Origin: Omphiscola glabra
Lineage: Eukaryota; Mollusca; Gastropoda; Lymnaeidae
DNA length: 64,000 bases
Direction: 5' to 3'
Assembly: GCA_964017045.1 (NCBI GenBank)
Contig: OZ024808.1
Span: 19,151,284-19,215,283 of the forward strand
Made by a program: the position numbers and the translations under genes. Below are positions 21,476-31,029 of the stretch, one piece after another. Each line of letters starts with the position of its first letter. The stretch's first letter is position 1. The notes under the pieces were generated by a model. That model did not search any database. It was not told the DNA's origin and worked only from the letters and a program-made list of their open reading frames with translations.

Positions 21476-23026
21476 TTACCGGAAAAAAAACTGAAAAAAT
21501 TGATGTTTTCCACAAAAGGCCTTGACACCTTCCCTCACAGATCTGTTACCGAGATAGAGTATAGGATTGATGGCTGCATTACCGTACGCTAACCACGTGA
21601 TCAACAAGACTGCCCACTGGGGAATCGAGGTCTCAAACTGCAGGTACACGCTAAGGAATAGCCAGGACGGAAACCAGCAGACCGTGAAACATAAGACGAG
21701 TCGCCCGACAGTGCGGTACGCTTTGATCGCCATGCTGGAACGTGACATCATCGTCGGCTTCGAGGCTACGGTGGTCTCAGGTGTTGACAGTGCCGCTAGG
21801 TTTTTATCTAAAGGGGTGTCATTTTGATCCCGAACTGTCACGGTAGAGGTGCAGGTTTTAACTTCGCGTGTCGAGCTCAAGATGGCGTTCTCATCATTTT
21901 TTGGCCCGGTGGGTGTGTCGCGTTTAAACGCATGAGTGGAGCTGTTGGATTCAGGTGTATCGAATACTATAAAATCCTTAACGTTACGGTTGCTCGACGT
22001 TTCCAACCAGCAGTTGTCTCTCTTGTCCTCCTTTGTTTCAGACGCATTAACAATCTTATCCAGCAATGTCGAGATTGTTAATTCACTGCCATGCGCTATT
22101 TGAAACTCGTTATTGAAATCAATTGGAACGTCGCCAGATTTTAAAGCAATACCATTGGAAGCAACAGATTCCAAGTGTTCAGCTTGGGTCGAGTCAACAA
22201 GAAACGTGTGATTAGCTGATATGATGCTAGCCAAAGTGTCAACTTTTGGAAACTCTATTGTATTTAACCTCTCAGAAGTGTCGTTATGTCGTCCAGCACT
22301 GGGTTTATTGGAATAATTTGGCTTCCGCTTGTGGAAACTTGAAACTTCTCGAAGTATAAAGATGTAGAAGACGTACGACGTTAAAAAGGGCAAAGGGATG
22401 ACCACATTTAAGACCGTAACAAATATGGACTGCGTGGAAATATCTGTACATTTGTCCCCAGCACACTTGACACTTTCTTTCGCCCCTAATTTATCCAAGC
22501 CAATCAGACGAGGCAACACAACCAGCACAGTTGGTACAAGCCAGCAGACCGTGACCATGATGTATCCCGTTTTATTTGTTAACAGTCTATAGAACAATGG
22601 CTTACACACCGCCATGTACCTGTCCAGCGCCATACAGTTGACGTGAAATATAGCGACGGAACATAGGAAATAATTCAACGTTAGTCTGGTATTACACCAC
22701 GTTTCTCCTAAATTCCATTTTCCATTCTCGATGACCTCGACGATACTAAACGGCATCAGAGATACGCTGCTGGTGATATCAGATATGGCCATTGATATCA
22801 TTAGCATAATGGCTATATTGTTATCATTGGGTTTGTTGCGCCTGTGATTTCTCGTTCTGTTTGTACAAAGCATGATGATGATGAAAATAATATTCGACGA
22901 AAACGCGAATAAGGAAACAGCAGAGCAAATGATGGCAGCAGCGACGACGACTTCGGGTTGAGTGAAGATTTCTTCAATGAACGGCAGTAAGGAAATATCA
23001 AGAAGTTTGCACTGGGAGTAGTTCAT
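21476..23026 (-). CDS. Orphan class A (rhodopsin-like) GPCR, paralogue 1
   Basis: A single-exon 516-residue seven-helix receptor. I start it at the Met of MNYSQC (codon 23024-23026) because paralogue 2 begins there; the frame itself stays open 29 codons further upstream. TM1 is about 26-54, TM2 about 72-98 with MAISDI (the conserved Asp), then WNLGETWC with the disulphide Cys at 111. TM3 ends in LDRYMAV (DRY at 135-137). TM6 has CWFPSW and TM7 has NPILYL. The third intracellular loop is very long, about 200 residues, rich in Ser/Thr. The position usually held by the amine-binding Asp in TM3 is Asn, which argues against a classical aminergic receptor. The C-tail ends FFQFFFR, eight residues longer than in paralogue 2. 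Ligand unknown; a lineage-expanded peptide or chemosensory receptor is plausible. Confidence 0.9.
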   Translation of the reverse strand: MNYSQCKLLDISLLPFIEEIFTQPEVVVAAAIICSAVSLFAFSSNIIFIIIMLCTNRTRNHRRNKPNDNNIAIMLMISMAISDITSSVSLMPFSIVEVIENGKWNLGETWCNTRLTLNYFLCSVAIFHVNCMALDRYMAVCKPLFYRLLTNKTGYIMVTVCWLVPTVLVVLPRLIGLDKLGAKESVKCAGDKCTDISTQSIFVTVLNVVIPLPFLTSYVFYIFILREVSSFHKRKPNYSNKPSAGRHNDTSERLNTIEFPKVDTLASIISANHTFLVDSTQAEHLESVASNGIALKSGDVPIDFNNEFQIAHGSELTISTLLDKIVNASETKEDKRDNCWLETSSNRNVKDFIVFDTPESNSSTHAFKRDTPTGPKNDENAILSSTREVKTCTSTVTVRDQNDTPLDKNLAALSTPETTVASKPTMMSRSSMAIKAYRTVGRLVLCFTVCWFPSWLFLSVYLQFETSIPQWAVLLITWLAYGNAAINPILYLGNRSVREGVKAFCGKHQFFQFFFR

Positions 23027-23892
23027 TTTGATGATTTCATCTTTATTTATAAACGACATTTTCTTTAAAGGTTTGTCCCTTCTTTTGCTAGTCACTTCAA
23101 CATCAAGGTACAATATGTGTCTCTTATTTCACAACTGTAGAATTCGGTGCATTAAAACATACGATGAAATATATTAAAATAGTTTCCTCTTATTGTAACA
23201 ACCTGAATGAACAGCTCGTTACATACTTTAAATGACTGATATGTGGCTTTGCTGTTAACTAGTTATTACATAACACTTACATTTCATCTTCATCAATTCA
23301 ACATTTTTAAAACATCACTTGTCCATAAGATGATCAACTACGCAATCAAAACGATAACTTAAAAATAACATATTTAAACATATCTACACTAATAGTTCAT
23401 ATTAAATATTGTCTATTCTAATCTATTATAACAGTTAATAATTTACCCTCTTTGACTCCGCTTAAATAACAAATGGTTGACATCGAAACTGAACATTGTA
23501 CGGAACAAATCAAATATTTTAAAATTCCAGAAAAAACATATTGCCTAAAACGATGTCTATTTTTTCCTCATTTAGATCCAAATGAAGGCTTAGAATAAAC
23601 AGTATTGAAAATAGTGTCCTTCTCTCTTCAAGATTTGTTTATAGCATGCATATTTTGTGTACAGGTTCAGACTGAATAGAAATCAGTTCAACACTACATA
23701 CATTGGTCCAGAAAACGATGAACGTGGGGACGTATCGATCTCCGGTTACTGTTTTCATTTCGCCTCCATCAAGTCCTCTACAAACACGATTTTTGTTTGC
23801 CAATGAAAGCACTCTGCGTTGTTTTACTGAATCACGCAATCTTTTAGAGTCGGCATTAACGAAATGGTACAAATGCAATTAGTCGTTCCGTT
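23027..23892. other. Upstream flank of GPCR 1
   Basis: AT-rich sequence conserved with 50022-50960. Conserved patches such as taaaacatacgatgaaatat in both copies may be 5' UTR or promoter, but no TATA box was singled out. No ORF of note. Confidence 0.45.
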
Positions 23893-23906
23893 TATTATCG
23901 GTGACT

Positions 23907-24468
23907 CCGGTTCCACTAGGATTGCGCCCCCCGATGAAAATCGGAGGCGTCCACATGGGGTTTGCCTCTTCGTGCCGAGGCGGACTAGTAAGCTGGACTG
24001 GACCACCCGAAGCAAATAACCCCGACCGACAGCATGGCTCCCAACGCAACGGGAGTAGCAGTGCCTAACATGATCACTTGTTGCCGTTGATGGATATGAG
24101 GCTTGGGTGGCGGTCAAAACCCATGCCGATGAATTTAGCTACTCGGCCGTGAGAAAGCCGCTCTTAGTCAACCGTTTTGTCCCAGCTTTCCGTCTTGACC
24201 GAAAGGCTCCCTGGGCGGTGTGGGGTGGTAACGCAACACCTTCCCTCCGGAGAGGAAGCAAACCCGTCCTGAACCTAGGGAGAGTGGACTGCGAATGCTT
24301 TAAACGCAGCGTTCTCGGTCGACCGGACCGAGAGGCCAGGGGGAGGGGAGGTTCCCGGCGTGCCGCCGCACGGTCTGTCGGCGGGGAAACCCGGCGTCTG
24401 GCCCGTGTGGAGGTATGCAGGGGGGGGGACTCACGCTCGACGGCCCACCGACGCCATCTCCTATGTGA
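23907..24468 (+). mobile_element. GC-rich non-coding retroelement, copy 1
   Basis: A 562-bp GC-rich segment in AT-rich DNA is flanked by tattatcggtgact (23893-23906) and tattatcggctact (24469-24482), a 14-bp duplication with two mismatches. The other GPCR duplicate has a single uninterrupted copy of this site near 50980, so the insertion is confirmed by an empty site. It shares ordered blocks with the reverse strand of 34196-35144: ttgccgtt.a.ggatatgagg, ctgctcttag-like, actgcg.a.gctttaaacgc and gacggccc.c.gacgcc. After gacgcc it ends with one tail unit, atctcctatgtga. Variable-length target duplications and a repeat tail imply target-primed reverse transcription, like a SINE or a truncated LINE. 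No Pol III boxes were recognised. Confidence 0.7.
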
Positions 24469-24482
24469 TATTATCGGCTACT

Positions 24483-25310
24483 GCATGATGCCAGTCATTT
24501 TGTCAAGCAAGCCCTGCTCCTCCGAGCTTCATAAGTGTAAACATTGATCGATTAGCAGAGGAGTTATGTTCGCTAATTCAGGCTTTTAGATCATTTAATT
24601 TCAGATTTGTTAAACACATTGATACTCTATGCGTTTATGAGCATTGAAACTGTATGCATGTATGTGTCAACTTGTTCTATAATGTTAGACGCAGTTTTGG
24701 CAAATTTTTCTTTCTAAGATGAAGTCTTCTCAACGGGTTATTTGCACGGGTTCAAAGTGATTTTAGTTCTAGCACAAAAACATATTTAAAAATTTGCGGT
24801 TTTTTTCATGATATACATTTATGGTTTCGGCTTAATGAAACTCACATTTCTAAACGAACTTCTATTAATCAAGTGAAAAATACTTTACGAATGTTATCAA
24901 TTATCTCTTTAGCCTTGGTTTCAGGCAAATATATGACGGGAACTAAGTTATTTTGAACACGTGAAAATCCGTGAGCTCTTAATGTATTCCTACACCTTCA
25001 GGACTTGGTTGTCGTAGATTTCATAGTCACGGTGTCTTTTTTTTTTCAATTCACATTTACTTTATGAATAAAAACAAATTTAATTATTGTTTCTACTTTT
25101 AGATTGATTCCCCGAAGAAAAAACAACAAAATACGGAGGGTTTCTCTCAAGACATTTGCGCATGTAAATAGAGTTCTTAATTTCAGTGTAAGTAATTCTA
25201 ACTCTGAGACTTTCTATCTGACTATTAGACATAGCTTTGAAACAAATGTGAGGCAGCTCAACGTGGGAGAACCCTCAGATTGAAGCTGTACTGAAGGAAC
25301 GTGGTAAACA
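24483..25310. other. Distal duplicated flank, no gene seen
   Basis: Matches about 50985-52050 in patches. The conserved patch near 25150-25280 (acatttgcgcatgtaaatag against atatttgcgcactgatttat) marks the far side of the duplication. No exon recognised. Confidence 0.45.
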
Positions 25311-26500
25311 ACGGCATTGGAACACATTTAAAGGGACGCAAATACGCATTTTTAAAATGCAAATTTATTTTTATGTTCATCTCTCTTGCAACATTATTAT
25401 TATTATTTTTTTTTTTTAATTTTTAAACTGGCATCGATTCGTAAATCTCGAGTTAAGTTTACATTTTTGAGCTGACAGCATATAGAGAAAAAAAAATAAT
25501 TATTTGTTTAATACGATCGACTAAGTAGGCGGTTCCACTTTACACAGCTTTCAACAGATGAGATGAGTCTAAGGTCTCCTTTTTTAAATTGATATTTTTG
25601 TTTCCTTTTCAAATCCAGTGTGATATAAACATTGCTTGCTCGTGTGTTGTCGTTTTTCCCCTCGCAAAATCTCTGGAAGGCCGTTTGACCCTTTTCCCCG
25701 TCATGTTATAGTTATAGAGCTGAAACTTGGAAGGAAAAAAAAAAGGCTCGATGCTGATGACAGCAAATTTGTTTTAAATTCTCAGCCCCAAACCATTCAA
25801 AAAAATCAGTTGATATTTGAGTCTAGGAATGCCCTTATTTTGTAGCGCACCGATTACTGTGTTGTAGAGTGCACCGTTTTTTTAAAAAAGGAAAAATTAG
25901 TTTTCCTGTTTCTCAACAGAAGACAAAAAGGGATTCGACCCGTAAAAACTTTTGAAATGTTGTTGAAATAGATTTGTATTACCGCTTTTTAAATTTAGGC
26001 ATCGAATCACTTATCTTATTATTTTCACTCATATTACTCATAGCAAGGGTTTATAAGAACAGACTTTGTTTTCATGGGATGTATTCTTTTCAGTTTCTCA
26101 ATCTAAATGTTAGGATTATTCAGTCTTTAAATGTATACCAACATACATTCTTAAAATAATGCGTTTTTAAAGGTAAAACATTTAAACAAAACATATTTAT
26201 ACTTTTATGTCTACAAATATTTACTAAAAAAATTTAGACTTCATTATTACCATTCAACCTTAAAAGGTGTACTTTTATAATTAAAAAAAAATTAATTCTT
26301 TAATTTGTTTACTTGAAATATTCAATCATGCAATATATATATACTTTTTAATAATACATAATTTCAATTTTAAATATGTATACTATTTAATGTTAAACAG
26401 TATCATTTTAAAAATATTTATAATTTTACATGTTAATTAAACATGGCCAAATTATGGTGACCAACATCAAACAATAAATGAATAGATATAGTATTTTAAA
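25311..26500. other. AT-rich spacer, no gene seen
   Basis: Frequent stops and homopolymer runs. Short ORFs at 25636-25845 and 25974-26159 have no recognisable feature. Confidence 0.5.
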
Positions 26501-26506
26501 ACGAAG

Positions 26507-26802
26507 TGGCTATTGGTACACGGGTACCAGAATTGAGAGGTTGGGATTAAAAAAAACGATTTAAAATATTTTTGTTGGGTTTGTAAGACCAAATGAGGTA
26601 TCAAATGAAAGGTAATTGAATGTACTATACGTTTGAAATCTTAATTCTTCATTTTAAAATAAACTACCACAAATGACATCCGAATAGCATTAAGTCTAAT
26701 GTGTCCCGGGTCCGAAAGGGGGCGCTGCGTGTCCGAGTCCATTTTGAATAATGCTATTCGGTACCTCTCAATTCTGGTACCCGGGTACCAATAGGTGCAG
26801 CC
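26507..26802. mobile_element. MITE with GGTACC-rich inverted ends, copy 1
   Basis: The left end reads tattggtacacgggtaccag followed by aattgagagg; the right end is its complement, cctctcaattctggtaccc then gggtaccaatagg. The termini match over about 32 bp. The inner part includes a GC-rich word, gggggcgctgcgtgtc. A second copy at 61800-62000 has the fuller left end ggctgcacctattggtaccc but is truncated on the right. There is no ORF. Confidence 0.8.
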
Positions 26803-27264
26803 ATTTGCAAGCCGTTGTCTAAGACACCTCAAAGACTAATCTAATTCCATCATTTTTTTTTATAGTTAAATGCAAAACTCTTACCAAAGCCACAAATCAC
26901 TATAGTGTATCAACTCTAAAACGTTTACGTCACTCTCCGCCTTACTACTGTCGTCATGCAATTAAATGTCGTGACGAGATTTCGTAATTGGATTAAAACT
27001 TGATTCGTCAATAATTCAAGAATTTCTCAGATAAAGGGTCTAGGATTAATTTGCTGAGATATTTATCCATTTGTGGTACATTTAAAACAAATAGGCTTCA
27101 ACTAGTTTTATAATAAAATACATAAAAGGTTACTGCATTGGCCTAAACCGTACTGAAATAAATATATTCTATAAGTCTATACATTTCTGCACAGAACCAT
27201 GAAGGCGCTTCTCGTGATAGAGAATTTTGGTTGAGCTCAGGTCTCTCCTTTGCTTACCAAGATA
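26803..27264. other. Spacer, no gene seen
   Basis: No recognised gene or repeat boundary. Confidence 0.4.
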
Positions 27265-27269
27265 TGTCT

Positions 27270-27481
27270 CAATCTGAAATGAAGAGAATCAGAAACTACA
27301 GATGTGACGCCATTTTCTATCAAATTTTTTTATCAAACATAAACAATTTGTTCTTTCATAATAAATAATTTAAAAATCTGAAATGAAGAGAATCAGAAAC
27401 TACAGATGTGACGCCATTTTCTATCAACATTTTTTATCAAACATAAACAATTTGTTCTTTCATAATAAATAATTAAAAATT
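27270..27481. repeat. ~105-bp direct duplication
   Basis: The block starting aatctgaaatgaagagaatc recurs from about 27375 with only a few indels in T runs. The copies are adjacent and nearly identical, so the duplication is recent or has been corrected. Confidence 0.85.
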
Positions 27482-27904
27482 TTGTTCCGGGAACAAAGTC
27501 CGGTTATTTTATTTTCATTTCCGTTACTTTGTAGAAATAATATTATAAAATAATCTGCAATGAAATATTATGCAATATATTTAATAAAATAATCTCACAA
27601 AATGAATTTATCTTCGAAAACACATTTAAAACTATAACTTTTTTTATTTTTGATTGTTCAAGCATCATATTCCTTAGAGCTGAATTCGAAAAAGTATTGA
27701 GCAGCTCTGTGGATTCACTAGACATCACTGAGGGGGCGGCGGAAGGTGGGAGTGCGTAAATCAAAGAGTATGAAGTGTTGGAAGCAGTTTATCAAATGTT
27801 AATAAAATAATGTTATGATTTCAAATGTCTGATTATCATGAAATGAGTTATCTCGACAAAGATGTTGAGCATTTTTTGTGTATTGGGTCGTCTCCACCAG
27901 ACAA

Positions 27905-28050
27905 ACTTGTCTTTAGAGACATCTCCACTATCCAAACATCTTCACTATCTAAATATCTCCACTTTCCAAACATCTCCAGTATCCACATATCTCCACTATC
28001 CAATCAACTCCCCTATCCAAACATCTCCACTATCCACACATCTCCACTTT
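27905..28050. repeat. ~17-bp minisatellite
   Basis: Eight to nine variable copies of atctccactatccaaac. Because 17 is not a multiple of three, more than one frame stays open; the ORFs are spurious. Confidence 0.85.
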
Positions 28051-28849
28051 TCAGAATTTCAATCAATTACAATGTCTGGCCGCCTACGGGACTCTATTTC
28101 CTGATTTTTCCGAGGCAGTCAACGTCCGGAGTCTACAATATACTTTCGGGGCTGTGGGAGGCGTATATGCCTTTAAACAGGGTTCTCTTCTCTTAGGCGA
28201 ACCCCCATTAATGTTTGACGAGGCACATCTACCCCAAACTGTCTGTAGGTACGTCTAGTAATTGTGTCGAACCACTTGACTACACAGCTGCTAAGATATT
28301 CTTGACACCAACAAGATTCTATTGGTGTGAAATTGATGGTTGTAACAAAACCAAAATCACACTTCACTTTTAGTACAGCGTTTACCAAACTTTTTATTCC
28401 GTGGCTGGGTTATTTTTTAGTAAGGCCCCCAAAAGTGTTTTTATTATTCATGCTGTCTTATGGATAAAAACAATTATATTGTACAGATAAGGTAGCTGGC
28501 CTCAGGCTAACCCTGCTCCTTGCGCACCCGGGCTTCCTACCGGCAATGAATGAGTTCAAAGAAAACAGGTTTGAGTGTCAATAAAGTTTTCGATTGGATC
28601 TGGCCTTGCTCCGCTCTCATCAGCTGCTCCCCAACACACACCACCAACCCTGTCGTGTGTTTGACCAATAAGCACCAAAGTGCGCAAAAAAGCGCACATT
28701 TTAAAACTAGCAGGGTGTCATTACGCGTAAATCGAAAGCACCTTACTAAAATGGCTCCAGCAACCCGTCAATACCCACCGCAACCAGCATCAGTACAGGT
28801 CACTACCCACCCTATATAGAGTCAATACAACTAAGAATTGGTGGTTATA
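28051..28849. other. Spacer, no gene seen
   Basis: Mixed-composition sequence with short ORFs but no recognised domain or splice-consistent exon. Confidence 0.4.
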
Positions 28850-29300
28850 TGGAATACAAGAACAAAGTATGATACACTTGAAGTTATAGACGGGACAAAA
28901 GATTTTAACGTTTCGGCTTAGAGCAGTGGTTCTCCACCTTTCTAATACCGCGACCCTTTAATATATTGACTCATACTCATATCATGGCGACTCCCAACCA
29001 CAAAATATTTTCGTTGCTTCTTCATAACTATAGGGTATATCTGTTTTCCGATGGTCCTAGGCGACCCCTGTGAAGGGTCGTTCGACCCCCAAAGGGGTCG
29101 CGACCCACAGATTGAGAACCGCTGGCTTAGAGCCTTCATCAGAAAACAAGAAGAAAAGACAGATCGCAGAAAAAACTATTTTTTTGTTGCCGGAAGTATG
29201 ATCACAGGAAGTGAAAGAATATAAATATTAGTACTGTTAAAATCTTTTGTCCTGTCCATACATTCAAGTTTATCATACTTTGTTCTTGTATTTCATTTTC
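28850..29300 (-). mobile_element. Inverted-repeat element with a hammerhead ribozyme, interrupted
   Basis: The left arm, about 28850-28908 (acaagaacaaagtatgatac then cgggacaaaagattttaacg), is the complement of the right arm at about 29238-29295, with few differences. Between the arms, on the minus strand, CTGATGA (29142-29136) is followed by AAGG, and the remaining stem II with CGAAACG lies at 28909-28915. A SPIN-like hAT element at 28924-29124 separates the halves. Removing it with one 8-bp target copy gives stem II GGCT/AGCC with a three-base loop and an intact GAAAC. A GTC lies just after the core in cttttgtcc. This looks like a Penelope terminal repeat or a retrozyme-like element. Confidence 0.65.
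28924..29124. mobile_element. SPIN-like non-autonomous hAT element, copy 2
   Basis: A 201-bp element begins CAGTGGTTCTCCACCTTTCT, contains attttcgttgcttcttcat and tccgatggtcctaggcgac, and ends attgagaaccgctg. A perfect 8-bp target duplication, gcttagag, lies at 28916-28923 and 29125-29132. The orientation is opposite to copy 1. It is the best preserved of the four copies. Confidence 0.9.
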
Positions 29301-29574
29301 ACAACTTGAATGCAGTCCATCAATTATCTTTGATATTGGTTATATGGAGCGCCATCTGGATTTATTACTAAACATGGATCACCTCTTCCAGTATTTTATG
29401 GTTGTGTTGTGCCAGCTTGTATTATCATAAATAATCAAAACCATCACCAACAAAAAAATAAAAAGTAAATAAATTAAACTGAAACCTGTTTCAAAATTGA
29501 TGAATTAGAATTGTCGTCAAGTCCTTGTTAAATTATATATAAATATATATATATATATAACTATTAAAAAACGG
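29301..29574. other. Short AT-rich spacer
   Basis: It contains a short (AT)n tract near 29530-29555 and nothing else recognised. Confidence 0.4.
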
Positions 29575-29589
29575 AACCATTTTCACACA

Positions 29590-29849
29590 ACCAGCCTCAG
29601 GAAACTCCTCGGCATCAGGTCGCTAGAGCGAACCTACCTAGTATCTTCACCCCCCTGATGCAGTATCAACTCCGTTGGATGGGACACGTTGCCCGTATGG
29701 AAGATCACCGGCTCCCTAAACAAATATTCTATGGTGAACTCACGACAGGCAAGCGCTCCCAAGGAGGTCCAAAAAAACGATACAAAGACTCAATGAAAGT
29801 GGCACTAAAGGCCTTCAGCATTGGCACTACTAGACAGAGTCAGGTGTAG
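29590..29849 (+). pseudogene. C-terminal fragment of a LINE polyprotein
   Basis: The frame reads QLRWMGHVARMEDHRLPKQ, then FYGELTTGKRSQGGPKKRYKDS and a VALKAF tail. This is the conserved C-terminus found after the reverse transcriptase in a common group of animal LINEs. Just upstream, a frame-shifted RKLLGI-type segment matches the preceding block of such proteins. The fragment runs straight into the 30-bp minisatellite at 29851, so its true 3' end is missing or became the seed of the array. Confidence 0.8.
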
Positions 29850-29850
29850 C

Positions 29851-30458
29851 AAGGTAGAGTAGCATTTTGAGCGCTGTGGCAAGGTAGAGTAGCATTTTGA
29901 GCGCTGTGGCAAGGTAGAGTAGCATTTTGAGCGCTGTGGCAAGGTAGAGTAGCATTTTGAACGCTGTGGCAAGGTAGAGTAGCATTTTGAGCGCTGTGGC
30001 GAGGTAGAGTAGCATTTTTGAGCGCTGTAGCAAGGTAGAGTAGCATTTTGAGCGCTGTAGCAAAGTAGAGTAGCATTTTGAGCACTGTAGCGAAGTAGAG
30101 TATCAGTTTGAGCGCTGTGGCAAGGTAGAGTAGCATTTTGAGCGCTGTGGCAAGGTAGAGTAGCATTTTGAGCGCTGTAGCAAGGTAGAGTAGCATTTTG
30201 AGCGCTGTGGCAAAGTAGAGTAGCATTTTGAGCGCTGTGGCAAGGTAGAGTAGCATTTTGAGCGCTGTAGCAAGGTAGAGTAGCATTTTGAGCACTGTAG
30301 CAAGGTAGAGTAGCATTTTGAGCGCTGTAGCAAGGTAGAGTATCAGTTTGAGCGCTGTAGCAAGGTAGAGTAGCATTTTGAGCGCTGTAGCAAGGTAGAG
30401 TATCAGTTTGAGCGCTGTAGCAAGGTAGAGTATCAGTTTGAGCGCTGTAGCAAGGTAG
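29851..30458. repeat. 30-bp minisatellite
   Basis: About 20 copies of a unit containing aaggtagagtagcattttga and gcgctgt. A minority variant with atcagttt is concentrated in the last third, and one copy has an extra T near 30017 that shifts frame. The 30-bp period leaves several minus-strand frames open (Leu-Pro-Cys-Tyr-Ser-Ala-Gln and others); none is a gene. Confidence 0.95.
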
Positions 30459-30573
30459 AAGGCTCAACGTGGTTCTATTTGCAATTCAGCGGGCGAAACT
30501 TTAGAAAATTAAAAATCTATCCACTCATGGATATTTTGTATCGTTGCAGTTTAAAGCAAATACAATTTTTGAC

Positions 30574-30603
30574 GACCAAAATGTCTCGTTAAGCCTTCAT
30601 CAC
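30574..30603 (-). ncRNA. Degenerate hammerhead-like remnant
   Basis: On the minus strand the sequence reads GTGATGA, AGGC, TTAA, CGAGAC and, seven bases later, GGTC. This resembles a hammerhead core with C-to-G, stem II and A-to-G changes. It is too damaged to fold as an active ribozyme. It is listed because of its likeness to the other motifs in the window. Confidence 0.25.
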
Positions 30604-31029
30604 AAGTTCTCAACCCATCTACCCATGTCTATACATTTATTCCATTTCGATTAATGCAAGTTTCAATTAAAATCGAACAATTTCTTCAGCTTTACATTTT
30701 TCACGCCTAGGTTTTCAAATGTTTTCTCTTTTTATCTTCTTTTCTGCGACCCAGTCACTTTTGGAAACACTGCTGTAGTTTATTAGATATATTTAATTTC
30801 ATACTTTTGCTAGATCATAACAGGGATCCGACCTGTCGGCATTGCACACTAGTTCCAGAAACGTCGTAACACCTGTTGACTTCGCGCCCCATGCTTAAGG
30901 TGAAGCTAGGGCAGAACGCTGCTCTTTGTCTATAGATATGATTGTATTACAGCATGTCAGGTGTGGCGTGTTTCAAATGTGTCAGCGCCCCCCCCCCACC
31001 CTCTTCTCCAATCCCCCCGGAGTATGGAT

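Larger units (their letters stand above)
21440..25310. repeat. Segmental duplication, copy A (carries GPCR 1)
   Basis: The region matches 48440-52050 in the same orientation across the receptor gene, its upstream flank (for example gtggctttgctgttaactag in both), the segment with aagtcctctacaaacacgat in both, and the distal segment near 25140-25290. Similarity falls with distance from the gene. Copy A alone holds the GC-rich retroelement at 23907-24468. Confidence 0.85.

Noticed and set aside
23907..24468. Possible ribosomal DNA fragment
   Set aside because: The GC-rich look and words such as tttaaacgcagcg suggested rDNA, but I recognised no conserved 18S, 5.8S or 28S segment, and the target duplication fits a retroelement.
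24107..24547. 146-residue Arg/Gly-rich ORF
   Set aside because: It lies in the GC-rich retroelement. The second copy of the element does not keep this frame, so the openness reflects GC content.
29805..30467. 220-residue LPCYSAQ repeat ORF
   Set aside because: Translation of the 30-bp minisatellite. Equivalent ORFs exist in the other frames.
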